Assembly: GCA_002438685.1 (NCBI GenBank)
Contig: DJQG01000055.1
Location: 1 to 18,559, forward strand
Reading direction: 5' to 3'
DNA: 18,559 nucleotides
Origin: Ruminococcaceae bacterium UBA6392
Lineage (GTDB): Bacteria; Bacillota; Clostridia; Oscillospirales; Acutalibacteraceae
In this document: in pieces, positions 1 to 7,160 of the stretch
Numbering within the stretch: the stretch's first letter is position 1
Layout of the letters: the number at the start of each line of letters is the position of its first letter
Notes under the pieces: generated by a model
What the model saw: only the letters and a program-made list of their open reading frames with translations
What the model was told of the DNA's origin: nothing
Databases searched by the model: none
Position numbers and translations under genes: made by a program

Positions 1-818
1 GATCCGTCCTTGCAGTAACCGAAGTCAATAGGACCGAAGCCGCGCAGCTTCAGGCTCATCAAATCCGCTCTGCTTGTTCCTGGAACGCGGAACAGCGTGA
101 ACGGGCAGAATGCCATTATCCCGCGTCCGCGCCGGGGAGAGAAGGCGAAATAGTAATATTGCATATCCATGCCGTCGGCGTAATTCGCGCCGGAGACTGC
201 CGTCCTGCCGCGCAGAAATACCGAAGAAAGGGCGTCCCAGGCAGTTGAGAGAAGCGGCAGGGCGAGAATGAGTACTACAGAATAGAATATGCTCTCCGCA
301 ATGCTTCCCGTGAGCGACGCCGTCAGCGCGCCTATCGCGAAGCCCGCGAACATCATCGCCAGGAATCCGGCATACTGATAGAATATGACCGGGAGAACCT
401 TTGCGGCGGAACAGCCGGACGCGCAGCATATTATCGCGCTGATTATCCCGGGTATTATTATCGCCGCGCCGAGGAGCGTCAGCGAAGAAATACAGCGGTT
501 TTTAAAGAGCGTCGAGCGGCTGAGATTGAAGCTGAACCACACGTTTGACTGATTCTTTATGTTGATGAACCGCAGGGTGCATGCCGCCTGTATCGCGCCG
601 ACGAGCACAACGCAGAATGAGATGAAAACAAGCGCGTCGGGCGAGTCCCTGAACCATGTGAAAAAGACTTTTTCTTTCTGCTTGAACTGAAAATATGCGC
701 ATACTGCCGCCTGCACAGTGAATGCGAGAAAGGTCAGCGCGGGTATGACGAGATTTGAAGCAAAGCTGCGCTTTAAATCGGCAGACGCAATGTTATTCAA
801 AGACTTTTGAGATTTCAT
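1..818 (-). CDS. ABC-2-type transporter permease, partial (3' end beyond window)
   Basis: The frame is open without a stop from the ATG at 818 to the left edge, giving 272 codons, so the C-terminus is missing. The protein is strongly hydrophobic, with likely membrane segments at about residues 21-43, 61-80, 112-133, 144-168 and 174-193. A cytoplasmic stretch around residues 92-108 (FSFNLSRSTLFKNR) resembles the loop in ABC-2 permeases where a short 'SLPISRKKLF'-like motif follows the second membrane segment. The start is supported by GGAGG about 8 bases upstream. The gene overlaps the end of the ATPase gene by 26 bases, so the two are probably translationally coupled and form one exporter. 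The substrate is unknown. YtrA-linked transporters are often induced by cell-wall antibiotics, but that is inference here. Confidence 0.8.
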   Translation of the reverse strand, partial: MKSQKSLNNIASADLKRSFASNLVIPALTFLAFTVQAAVCAYFQFKQKEKVFFTWFRDSPDALVFISFCVVLVGAIQAACTLRFINIKNQSNVWFSFNLSRSTLFKNRCISSLTLLGAAIIIPGIISAIICCASGCSAAKVLPVIFYQYAGFLAMMFAGFAIGALTASLTGSIAESIFYSVVLILALPLLSTAWDALSSVFLRGRTAVSGANYADGMDMQYYYFAFSPRRGRGIMAFCPFTLFRVPGTSRADLMSLKLRGFGPIDFGYCKDG

Positions 819-1692
819 CGCTCTTGTCCTCCGTTTCCTGTAAGAATATTTCTTCAAGCTCCATCGGGAACTCGTCGATGAACAGCGGCTTCAATGCGCC
901 GATCTTCGCTCTCGCGTCGTCAATATGTCCGCAAACGGTCACAACTGCGCTTTGGCCGTCGATGTCGAGCTTCTTGATGTCGATGTTTCCGAACAGCGAG
1001 CGCGTCGGCTCGAAGTCGAACTGAAGCCTGAATTTTCGCCATGTCGATGGAATGTCATCCGTGCAGCAGTTCATCTGCATATGCTTGCCGGATATCAGAA
1101 CTATCCTGTCGCAGAGGTTTTGCAAATCCGATATGGCGTGGGACGAGATGAGCATGGTGCATCCGCTCTGCGCCATGTAGTCCATGAAAAGCTGCTTGCA
1201 GATGTCTTTTTTTGCGATGTCGAGCCCGTCAAGACATTCGTCGAGCAGCAGAATTTTGGGCGACGATGCGAGCGCGAGGGCGATTTCCGTCTGGCGCTGC
1301 ATGCCCTTTGAAAACCCGCGTATTTTGGCGTCTCCGTCGAGCTCAAAGAGCTTTAGCATGCGCTCAAAATTGCCGAGCGAAAACTCGGGGTAGTAGTCCT
1401 TGTAGAAGCGAGCCGCGCTGTTCGGGGTCGAGCCGATGGGGAAGAAAAGATCGTCCGGCACGAAGAACAGCCGTGAGCGTACCTCGTCCGAATTGTAGGT
1501 GGATTCGCCGTCTATGAGCACCTTGCCGGAGTCCGGCTTATATAGCCCGGCGGCGCATTTTATGAGCGTGGTCTTGCCCGCGCCGTTGTAGCCGATAAGA
1601 CCGCAGACGGACGAGTCGCAGGCGGTGAATGATATGTTTTCAACGGCGGTGAAATCGCCGTAGCTTTTTGTGACGTTTCTGAATTCAATCAT
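793..1692 (-). CDS. ABC transporter ATP-binding protein (YtrB/EcsA-like)
   Basis: This 299-residue protein is a complete nucleotide-binding subunit. Walker A is GYNGAGKTT at residues 34-42. The signature is FSKGMQRQ at 127-134, a variant common in ABC-2 exporter ATPases. Walker B is ILLLDE at 147-152, the D-loop GLD is at 156-158 and the switch histidine is H185 (ISSH). A C-terminal tail of roughly 90 residues follows the ATPase core, as is usual for this group. It should power the membrane partner encoded next (1-818), whose start lies inside its last codons. It follows the GntR gene by 22 bases, so the order regulator-ATPase-permease matches ytrA-type operons. The family assignment is firm; the transported compound cannot be read from the sequence. 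Confidence 0.93.
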   Translation of the reverse strand: MIEFRNVTKSYGDFTAVENISFTACDSSVCGLIGYNGAGKTTLIKCAAGLYKPDSGKVLIDGESTYNSDEVRSRLFFVPDDLFFPIGSTPNSAARFYKDYYPEFSLGNFERMLKLFELDGDAKIRGFSKGMQRQTEIALALASSPKILLLDECLDGLDIAKKDICKQLFMDYMAQSGCTMLISSHAISDLQNLCDRIVLISGKHMQMNCCTDDIPSTWRKFRLQFDFEPTRSLFGNIDIKKLDIDGQSAVVTVCGHIDDARAKIGALKPLFIDEFPMELEEIFLQETEDKSDEISKVFE

Positions 1693-1714
1693 GGCGTTCG
1701 CCTTTTTGCTCCTT

Positions 1715-2083
1715 TCATTTGTTTTCGGCGTAGACCTGTTTTAGCAGCTCTTCAACATCCTCTTCGCTCAGCCCGTTTGCCTTTGCGGAGCGCAGAGCCG
1801 CCGAGAGCGCGGTCATAGCCTGTTCGCGGATGCGGCCGTTGTCCGCAGCGTTTTCGCTGATAAAAACTCCGCGCCCGGGCTGCGAATAGGTCACGCCCTT
1901 TGCCTCAAGCTCCTGAAACGCGCGCTTTACGGTGTTCACATTGAGCTTGAGCTCGGAAGCGAGGGAGCGGGTGGAGGGCAGACGGTCGTGCGGCTTGTAC
2001 ACGCCGCGCCTGACCATGAGCATCACCTGCTCCTCAATCTGTTCGTAGATAGGTGTTTTTGAGTGAAAATCGAGTATAATCAC
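1715..2083 (-). CDS. GntR-family transcriptional regulator, YtrA subfamily
   Basis: This 122-residue protein has an N-terminal winged helix-turn-helix: residues 10-28 match the 'TPIYEQI...I..G.Y' opening helix, and residues 35-57 (LPSTRSLASELKLNVNTVKRAF) are the classic GntR recognition region. The wing includes PGRGVFIS. Only about 45 helical residues follow, the short effector and dimerisation tail that defines YtrA rather than FadR or HutC types. The start is GTG at 2083, with GGAGG 7 bases upstream. It is first in the operon with the ABC ATPase and permease. Palindromes at the transcription start (2107-2141) suggest autorepression, relieved by an unknown ligand. Family call confident; regulation inferred. 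Confidence 0.92.
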   Translation of the reverse strand: MIILDFHSKTPIYEQIEEQVMLMVRRGVYKPHDRLPSTRSLASELKLNVNTVKRAFQELEAKGVTYSQPGRGVFISENAADNGRIREQAMTALSAALRSAKANGLSEEDVEELLKQVYAENK

Positions 2084-2106
2084 GATTTGTCCTCCGTGTA
2101 TAAAAA

Positions 2107-2141
2107 AGTTAGCTAACTGAGCTATCTCAAATAGCTCAGTT
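2107..2141. promoter_or_regulatory. Candidate operator for the YtrA-like regulator (two overlapping palindromes)
   Basis: AGTTAGCTAACT (2107-2118) is a perfect 12-base palindrome. Overlapping it, AACTGAGCTAT (2115-2125) and ATAGCTCAGTT (2131-2141) form a perfect 11-base inverted repeat with a 5-base spacer. AGCTA-type half-sites recur in both. The block covers the predicted transcription start of the gntR operon, the expected place for a GntR autorepressor to bind. Binding by this particular protein is inferred. Confidence 0.7.
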
Positions 2142-2143
2142 GT

Positions 2144-2172
2144 ATATTATCATCGTTTTCGGCGTTTGTCAA
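2144..2172 (-). promoter_or_regulatory. Promoter of the gntR-ABC operon
   Basis: On the minus strand, TTGACA (2167-2172) is followed after 17 bases by TAATAT (2144-2149). The -35 is perfect and the -10 matches four of six consensus bases; GATAAT overlaps it in a shifted register. Transcription would start near 2137, inside the downstream palindrome. Confidence 0.65.
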
Positions 2173-2290
2173 CAAAATAGTTGTATTTTTCCTGTTGTCA
2201 ATATCTCCAAATGTCCGGGCTCTCAATTGTGCACATTGCAAGAAATTTTAAAAATATACACAAAAAGATGAGATGAAACAAACGAATATG

Positions 2291-2319
2291 TTGCAATATC
2301 GCCAATACAATGCTATGAT
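2291..2319 (+). promoter_or_regulatory. Promoter of the EIIC-like gene
   Basis: TTGCAA (2291-2296), a 17-base spacer, then TATGAT (2314-2319). It lies just upstream of the strong AGGAGGG ribosome site before the ATG at 2346. Transcription would start near 2326. Confidence 0.6.
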
Positions 2320-2345
2320 TAGAAAAAACAAACAGGAGGGTAAAA

Positions 2346-3803
2346 ATGTATAACACAGAAAATCCGTACAAAAGCGCGGGGGAGTATCTGAAAGCGCCGC
2401 TGTTTGAAAAATATCAGCTCAGGCGCGCTGCGGTCAAGACCTCGACCGCGCTGTTCCCGTTCATGCTCTTCGCCGCGATATTCGCGTTCATAATACTTAT
2501 TCTCGGAAAAGTTTTTCCGTCCCTGCTCGACGGGCTTTATTGGGTCTCGTATATGTCCGTCCAGCTTTTCGGCATAGGCATGTCGATATGCATGGCGTAT
2601 TACGCGGGCGGATTTTTCTCCGCGCTTGTCTCGGGTGTCCTCGCCGTGTATTTCGGTCTCTTCTGCACCCAGGTCGCGGGCGTTGAAACAGTGGGCGGCT
2701 CGTCTGTTATCGGTTTCATGGGCTATTATGTGATAGCGCTGCTGAGTACAGTGTGCGTGACCTTCCTGCACAAGGTCTGCGTCGTAGTTATAGAATGGGC
2801 GTTCGGCCTGCTTTTAAAGCTTGCCCATTCAAAAATAAAAGACGAAGCAAAGCGCGAGGAGCTTATATGCACATTCCGCCCGCAGCTTAAAAATATGACT
2901 CTGCTCGGCGATTCGCTCGTGGTTATCGGGCTCTCTGCGTTTGCGGTGTTCTTCGTCATGAACTATGCCTACGCCCTGCCGATGACCCTGCTCGCACATA
3001 AGCTCGCCGGAATAGTTGCTTCCTCCGCAAATATCATTCTCAAAGGCGCCGTTATAGGCTTCGCGCTCGGCTTCGATGTCGGCGGACCGCTCTCGCTCGC
3101 GGTGTTCGACGAGATATTCAAGGGTGTGCTGGCGGGCTCAATGGAGAGCGCAAGACTGCTCACCGTGTTCTCCGCGGCGATGATAACCCCGTCGTGGATA
3201 TGCATGATTTATCTCTTCGTCGGCAAAAAGTTCAAATCCTGGCCAATGGTCGTCTATGATGAGAACCTGCTCAACACGGGCTTCATCAATGAGGTGTTCC
3301 AGAATGTCAGACTTATGGCGATGTCGCCGATGGTCTATTGCGTCAGAGAGCCGCAAACAACGCCTTTCGCGCTCATCGGCGGAACAACGCTCACAGGTAT
3401 TCTCGCCGCGGCGTTCGGCATCTGCAACGAGTCATTCTTGACCGATTATGCCCAAAAATACGGGCTTCTCCGCACTTCAACAATTGTCGTCACCGATAAA
3501 TACGACGCCTTTGCGGGGCTGCTGCCTCCGCTCTATGCCGGCGGTGGAGCAAAGGTTATTTTGCTCTCGTTCGCGGCGGCGCTCGTCGGCTCTCTGCTCG
3601 GCGTGGGGATTGTAGTTTTGCTCAAGAAAGCGCGCTATTCAAAGCAGGAGAAGCGCGGCGAGGATCTCTTCCTTGCCTACGGCTATGAGTTCACTCAGCA
3701 GGAGTGGAACGAGACATATAAGAAAAAGTCGAAGCTCGAACAGAAATTGGGTCTCGCGGGCGATATGGAAGAAACCGAGCCGGAGCTCGAAGCGGCTGAA
3801 TAA
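2346..3803 (+). CDS. Divergent PTS EIIC-like (fructose-family) membrane protein
   Basis: This 485-residue protein has about nine hydrophobic segments and AGGAGGG 6 bases before its ATG. It follows the layout of fructose-type PTS EIIC domains. FDVGGP (243-248) sits where those proteins have 'FDMGGPVNKAA'. A later AAMITPSW (277-284) matches 'AGMVPPLG', and GGTTLTGILAAAFGI (345-359) matches 'VGSAVAGALSMLFGV'. A glycine-rich PPLYAGGG (394-401) sits near the usual 'PxHGG' position. The segment aligned to the substrate-binding 'ITEGAIPF' reads instead MSPMVYCVREP (326-336), so the sugar site is altered. Residues 430-485 form a hydrophilic, acidic cytoplasmic tail. No EIIA, EIIB or HPr gene is nearby. 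It may be a transporter that borrows other PTS parts or has lost phosphotransfer. The fold is likely; the substrate is unknown. Confidence 0.6.
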   Translation: MYNTENPYKSAGEYLKAPLFEKYQLRRAAVKTSTALFPFMLFAAIFAFIILILGKVFPSLLDGLYWVSYMSVQLFGIGMSICMAYYAGGFFSALVSGVLAVYFGLFCTQVAGVETVGGSSVIGFMGYYVIALLSTVCVTFLHKVCVVVIEWAFGLLLKLAHSKIKDEAKREELICTFRPQLKNMTLLGDSLVVIGLSAFAVFFVMNYAYALPMTLLAHKLAGIVASSANIILKGAVIGFALGFDVGGPLSLAVFDEIFKGVLAGSMESARLLTVFSAAMITPSWICMIYLFVGKKFKSWPMVVYDENLLNTGFINEVFQNVRLMAMSPMVYCVREPQTTPFALIGGTTLTGILAAAFGICNESFLTDYAQKYGLLRTSTIVVTDKYDAFAGLLPPLYAGGGAKVILLSFAAALVGSLLGVGIVVLLKKARYSKQEKRGEDLFLAYGYEFTQQEWNETYKKKSKLEQKLGLAGDMEETEPELEAAE

Positions 3804-3808
3804 AACAA

Positions 3809-3846
3809 AACCGGGTTTGGCGAAATACCAATCCCGGTTCTTTTTG
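3809..3846. terminator. Bidirectional intrinsic terminator between the EIIC-like gene and folA
   Basis: AACCGGG (3809-3815) pairs with CCCGGTT (3833-3839). After one T-T mismatch, TTGG pairs with CCAA around a 7-base loop. A T-rich run follows on the plus strand (3841-3845), and an A-rich run precedes it (T-rich on minus), so it can serve both convergent genes. Confidence 0.85.
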
Positions 3847-3850
3847 TCTC

Positions 3851-4333
3851 TTATTCCTTTACATATCTGTCAAATGTGAAAATATATCCGTTGCTCTCCT
3901 GCGCGGCGGAACGCTCGACGAGCTTCCAGCCTGCACGTCGGTCGAGATCGGGGAAGAACTTCTCTGCCTTTCCGTCCGCGTTCACGCGCGTTACATACGC
4001 TTCATCGCATGAGTCGATCAGCTCGTTGTAGACTGCCTCTCCGCCCATGAGGAATACATTCTCGTTATTTTCTATAATGCTCGCAAGCTCGTCAATGCCG
4101 TGGCACACCGTAACATTCTCGGCGCTCCAATTTTCGTCTCGCGTCAGCACTATATTCTTCCTGCCCGGCAGAGCCTTCTGCCCCGGCAGGGAGAGAAACG
4201 TCGTGCGTCCCATGATAACGGCGCTGCCCATGGTCTTCTCTTTGAAAAACTTGAGGTCGGCGGGGATGTGGAAGAGCATTCCAGCGCCCTTGCCGATGCC
4301 CCAGTTTATGTCGGCGCAAACTATTGCTTTCAT
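3851..4333 (-). CDS. folA: Dihydrofolate reductase
   Basis: At 160 residues this is the usual bacterial DHFR length. It reduces dihydrofolate to tetrahydrofolate with NADPH in the cytoplasm, regenerating the cofactor that ThyA oxidises. Visible family marks are the N-terminal strand and Met20-type loop (GIGKGAGML, residues 12-20), IPADLKFFK (23-31) with the catalytic acid at D26, VIMGRTTF with the NADP-binding arginine, LPGRKNIVLTR (54-64 region) and MGGEAVYNELI, the MGG nucleotide-binding motif. It lies 9 bases downstream of thyA; an AAGGAG ribosome site overlaps the thyA TAA stop. It is the last gene of the lplA-kinase-thyA-folA operon and ends at a shared terminator. Confidence 0.97.
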   Translation of the reverse strand: MKAIVCADINWGIGKGAGMLFHIPADLKFFKEKTMGSAVIMGRTTFLSLPGQKALPGRKNIVLTRDENWSAENVTVCHGIDELASIIENNENVFLMGGEAVYNELIDSCDEAYVTRVNADGKAEKFFPDLDRRAGWKLVERSAAQESNGYIFTFDRYVKE

Positions 4334-4342
4334 TTTCGCTCC

Positions 4343-5173
4343 TTATATCGCCACGGGTATCTTCTCGGTAAACTCGTGATATTTGTAGTCCTCAAAATGT
4401 ACGCTGTCGGGCGTGAACTTGTAGAAATCCGTTATCGACTTGTCGAGGACAAACTTCGGCGCGTCGTAGGGCTCGCGCTTTATCAGCTCTTCGACTATCG
4501 GAACGTGCCTGTCGTAGATATGCGCGTCGGCAATGACATGAACAAACTCGCCCGGCTCAAGTCCCGAGACCTGCGCTATCATGTGAACGAGCGTCGCGTA
4601 TTGGCAGACGTTCCAGCTGTTCGCCGTGAGCATATCCTGCGAGCGCTGGTTGAGTATCGCGTTGAGCTTCTTGCCCGTGACATTGAAGGTCATGCTGTAG
4701 GCGCAGGGGTAGAGGTTCATTTCGCTCAAATCTGCGTGGACATATATGTTTGTCAGTATGCGGCGGCTGAGCGGGTTGTGCTTGAGGTCATAGAGAACCC
4801 TGTCGACCTGGTCGAAATCGCCATCGGGATAGTGGTGCTTGACTCCGAGCTGGTAGCCGTATGCCTTGCCGATGCTGCCGTCCTCGTTAGCCCATGCGTC
4901 CCAGACGTGTCCCTTGAAGTCGTTGACGTTGTTCGATTTCTTCTGCCATATCCAAAGCAGCTCGTCCGTTGCGCTCTTGATAAAAGTCTTTCTGAGCGTC
5001 ATCGCCGGGAACTCCTTTGAAAGGTCGTAGCGGTTGACGATGCCGAATTTCTTTATCGTGTGCGCACTCGTGCCGTCCTCCCAGTGCGGGCGGACATTGT
5101 AGTCCGTGTCCCATGTGCCGTTTTCGAGTATATCCTTGCAGTTGGCGATAAATACCTCGTCTGCGTAGCTCAT
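4343..5173 (-). CDS. thyA: Thymidylate synthase (ThyA type)
   Basis: This 276-residue enzyme converts dUMP to dTMP using methylene-tetrahydrofolate, leaving dihydrofolate for FolA. The catalytic cysteine is C157 in LYPCAYSMTF; the residue after it is alanine, where E. coli ThyA has histidine. The phosphate-binding and dUMP-binding stretch is NQRSQDML (175-182), with RSQD in place of the common RSCD. N-terminal FPAMTLRKT (55-63) and the C-terminal HIYDRHVPIVEEL match the family, and the protein ends in PVAI as ThyA proteins do. These substitutions look like a lineage variant rather than loss of function, since all other motifs are intact. It lies 32 bases after the kinase gene, with a GAGGAGAGG ribosome site before the ATG. 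Confidence 0.96.
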   Translation of the reverse strand: MSYADEVFIANCKDILENGTWDTDYNVRPHWEDGTSAHTIKKFGIVNRYDLSKEFPAMTLRKTFIKSATDELLWIWQKKSNNVNDFKGHVWDAWANEDGSIGKAYGYQLGVKHHYPDGDFDQVDRVLYDLKHNPLSRRILTNIYVHADLSEMNLYPCAYSMTFNVTGKKLNAILNQRSQDMLTANSWNVCQYATLVHMIAQVSGLEPGEFVHVIADAHIYDRHVPIVEELIKREPYDAPKFVLDKSITDFYKFTPDSVHFEDYKYHEFTEKIPVAI

Positions 5174-5205
5174 TTCTTCCTCTCCTCTTTTTGCCTTTTC
5201 TTTAT

Positions 5206-6057
5206 TTATATTATCCCCGTCTGCCGGAGCAGATCGGGTATTCCGTGCTCAAAATCAACGCCGTAGCGAAGATCCGTGCCCGCTTCTTTCGTTCTCACGA
5301 TGCAGCCGTGGGTGTAGTCAACGGCTATCCTCGCGCTCTCGGCGAGGCTCAATCCGTTCATGTACGCGCCGAGCAGCGCACTCGCGAACACATCGCCCGT
5401 GCCGTGAAAATATCCATCCACCGTGTCCGAAAGGGCGTAGCTTATCTCATCTGTCGAGCGGTCGTATGATGCCGAGCCGACCTGTCTGCCATCGAATGCA
5501 ACTCCCGTCAGAACCACCTTTGACGGTCCGAGACAAGAGAGCCTGCGAAGCGTCGATTCAACATATTCTTTCGAATAGGGGGCGGGGCGGTATTCCTCGC
5601 CGAGCATGAACGCCGCCTCCGTGAAGTTCGGAACGATTATGTCCGCCTTTGCGCAAAGGCGTGTCATCTGCTTTGCGAAGTCCATGTCGAACACCGTGTA
5701 CATCTTCCCGCCGTCCGCCATCGCGGGGTCGACGAGCACGACGGTGTTTTTCTCCTTGAAATCGTCTATAAAATCGGTAACTATGTCTATCTGCTCGACC
5801 GAGCCGAGAAAGCCGCTGTATATCGCGTCGAATTTTATTCCGAGGCTCTTCCAGTGCTCCGCAATCGGGCGCATGTCGCCCGTGAGATCGCGGTAGGTGA
5901 AGCCCGTGAACCCGCCTGTGTGCGTCGAGAGCACGGCGGTCGGTATGACCGAAACCTCAATGCCCATGGCGGAGATTATTGGCAGGGCAACTGTCAGCGA
6001 GCATTTGCCGAAGCCCGAAATATCATGTATGGCAGCAGCCCTTTTGAGTCTCTCCAT
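5206..6057 (-). CDS. Pyridoxamine/pyridoxal kinase (ribokinase-like, PdxY/PdxK family)
   Basis: This 283-residue kinase should phosphorylate the 5' hydroxyl of B6 vitamers, feeding the PLP pool. The N-terminus AAIHDISGFGKCSLTVALP (8-26) is characteristic of PdxY-type kinases. STHTGGFTG (44-52) forms the substrate loop, VDPAMADGGKMY (109-120) and VPNFTEA (142-148) line the active site, and GTGD (219-222) carries the catalytic aspartate D222 and anion hole. The frame is open much further upstream, but that part lies inside lplA, so the ATG at 6057, 5 bases after the lplA stop, is preferred. A GTG at 6066 would give a GTGA overlap and is the alternative; neither has a strong ribosome site. ThiD-like hydroxymethylpyrimidine kinase activity is less likely but possible. 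Confidence 0.88.
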   Translation of the reverse strand: MERLKRAAAIHDISGFGKCSLTVALPIISAMGIEVSVIPTAVLSTHTGGFTGFTYRDLTGDMRPIAEHWKSLGIKFDAIYSGFLGSVEQIDIVTDFIDDFKEKNTVVLVDPAMADGGKMYTVFDMDFAKQMTRLCAKADIIVPNFTEAAFMLGEEYRPAPYSKEYVESTLRRLSCLGPSKVVLTGVAFDGRQVGSASYDRSTDEISYALSDTVDGYFHGTGDVFASALLGAYMNGLSLAESARIAVDYTHGCIVRTKEAGTDLRYGVDFEHGIPDLLRQTGII

Positions 6058-6062
6058 GTGTA

Positions 6063-7031
6063 TCACTCGCTTTTCATTATGATGTCCGCAAGCTCGTATG
6101 CGGTCAGATTCGGAATATATTTTTCCACCCGGGCTTCTTCGAGTGCCGATATTATTTCTTCGCGCCGAAGCTCCGTTCCGCGAAGCCGCGCTTCGAGCTT
6201 TGAAATATCTCCGGTGTTCATGAAATCGCCGAAAATGCGTATGTCTTCTATCCGTCCGCAGGCGGTTTTCTTTTTTATATAAACCGTTCCGCAGCCAAGA
6301 CGGGCTCGCTCGGATTTTTGGAGCCGCTCGGCACCGCAGTTCCATTCTTCGGTCGAATATTTGCTGTCCCGAAGCTTTTCAATGGCTTTTATATCGCTCT
6401 CGCTCAGCTTATATCTTTCTCCGCCGCGCTCCGTCATATATTCAGCCAGCATCGCGCCGATAATGTCGGGGCTGACATCTTCTTTCGTGTATTCCGACAG
6501 ATTCGCAACGCGGCTTTTGACCGATTTCACTCCGTGCCCAATCAGCTTGTTTTCGTCCGGCTTCAACGCTTCGGACATGGCTTCAAGGTCGGCGCTTATC
6601 AGCAGCGTGCCGTGAAACAGCGACCTGCCGCCGCGCGAGCACATTGCCGTGCCGGAGACTTTTCTGCCGCCGACAAGAATGTCGTTTCGCCCGGATATCT
6701 CCGCCTCAACGCCGATGGAACGCAGAACCTCTATAATCGGTCGGCACAGCTCAACTCTGTCCGCCTCGCCGTTTATAATGAACGAAAAATTGAGATTGCC
6801 GCGGTCGTGATAGACAGCTCCGCCGCCGGTCAACCGCCGAACAACGGGCAGCGAGCGGGTGCGGACATAATCACTGCTTATCTCGTCGGCCGCATTCTGA
6901 TTTCTGCCGATTACAATGCACGGCTTGTTTTGCCAGAGCAGGAAAAAATCTTCATCCTTTTCGCAGAGAAAGTATTCCTCCGCCGACAGGTTGAAAAACG
7001 GATCGTTACTGCCGGGCGTCAGAATGAACAC
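6063..7031 (-). CDS. lplA: Lipoate-protein ligase A
   Basis: This enzyme activates lipoate with ATP and attaches it to lipoyl domains such as GcvH or 2-oxoacid dehydrogenase E2. Counting from the GTG at 7031 it has 322 residues, near the usual 330. Motifs are NLSAEEY (14-20), IGRNQN (41-46), RRLTGGGAVYHD (65-76) with the glycine-rich lipoyl-AMP loop, GGRKVSGTA (121-129) with the key lysine K124, and HGTLL (140-144). The C-terminal ~90 residues form the accessory domain. Start choice: GGAG (7041-7044) directly abuts an ATG at 7040, leaving no spacing for that codon, but is 9 bases from the GTG at 7031. A promoter at 7063-7091 rules out the longer upstream reading. First gene of the four-gene operon. 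Confidence 0.92.
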   Translation of the reverse strand: MFILTPGSNDPFFNLSAEEYFLCEKDEDFFLLWQNKPCIVIGRNQNAADEISSDYVRTRSLPVVRRLTGGGAVYHDRGNLNFSFIINGEADRVELCRPIIEVLRSIGVEAEISGRNDILVGGRKVSGTAMCSRGGRSLFHGTLLISADLEAMSEALKPDENKLIGHGVKSVKSRVANLSEYTKEDVSPDIIGAMLAEYMTERGGERYKLSESDIKAIEKLRDSKYSTEEWNCGAERLQKSERARLGCGTVYIKKKTACGRIEDIRIFGDFMNTGDISKLEARLRGTELRREEIISALEEARVEKYIPNLTAYELADIIMKSE

Positions 7032-7062
7032 AAAACTCATCTCCGAAAATCTGTTGCTTTTT

Positions 7063-7091
7063 ATAATATCATTTTGCCTGATAAAAATCAA
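7063..7091 (-). promoter_or_regulatory. Promoter of the lplA-kinase-thyA-folA operon
   Basis: On the minus strand, TTGATT (7086-7091), 17 bases, then TATTAT (7063-7068). It gives a start near 7056 and a very short leader ending in GGAG at 7041-7044. Confidence 0.65.
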
Positions 7092-7113
7092 TAATCAGCT
7101 CGAATGAAAACAA

Positions 7114-7155
7114 AGTAAAAACAGGGGGCTGTCCCATTTTTTGCGGAACAGCCCC
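7114..7155 (-). terminator. Intrinsic terminator after the BspA-like gene
   Basis: GGGGCTGT (7125-7132) pairs perfectly with ACAGCCCC (7148-7155). On the minus strand the stem is followed by a TGTTTTTAC run. It lies directly downstream of the stop at 7161 and separates this operon from lplA. Confidence 0.85.
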
Positions 7156-7160
7156 GAATT

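Noticed and set aside
1292..1315. The FSKGMQ signature of the ABC ATPase as a defective LSGGQ.
   Set aside because: SKGM variants are common in functional ABC-2 exporter ATPases, and Walker A, Walker B and the switch histidine are intact.
4690..4730. Alanine after the catalytic cysteine of ThyA as a sign of inactivation.
   Set aside because: The cysteine and all other ThyA motifs are present and folA is adjacent; it appears to be a lineage variant.
4100..5020. A 306-codon plus-strand open frame across thyA and folA.
   Set aside because: It is antisense to two well-recognised enzymes and begins inside one of them.
6058..6345. A 96-residue N-terminal extension of the pyridoxamine kinase.
   Set aside because: It lies wholly within lplA in another frame, is arginine-rich without similarity to kinases, and the family normally starts just before the AAIHDISGFG motif.
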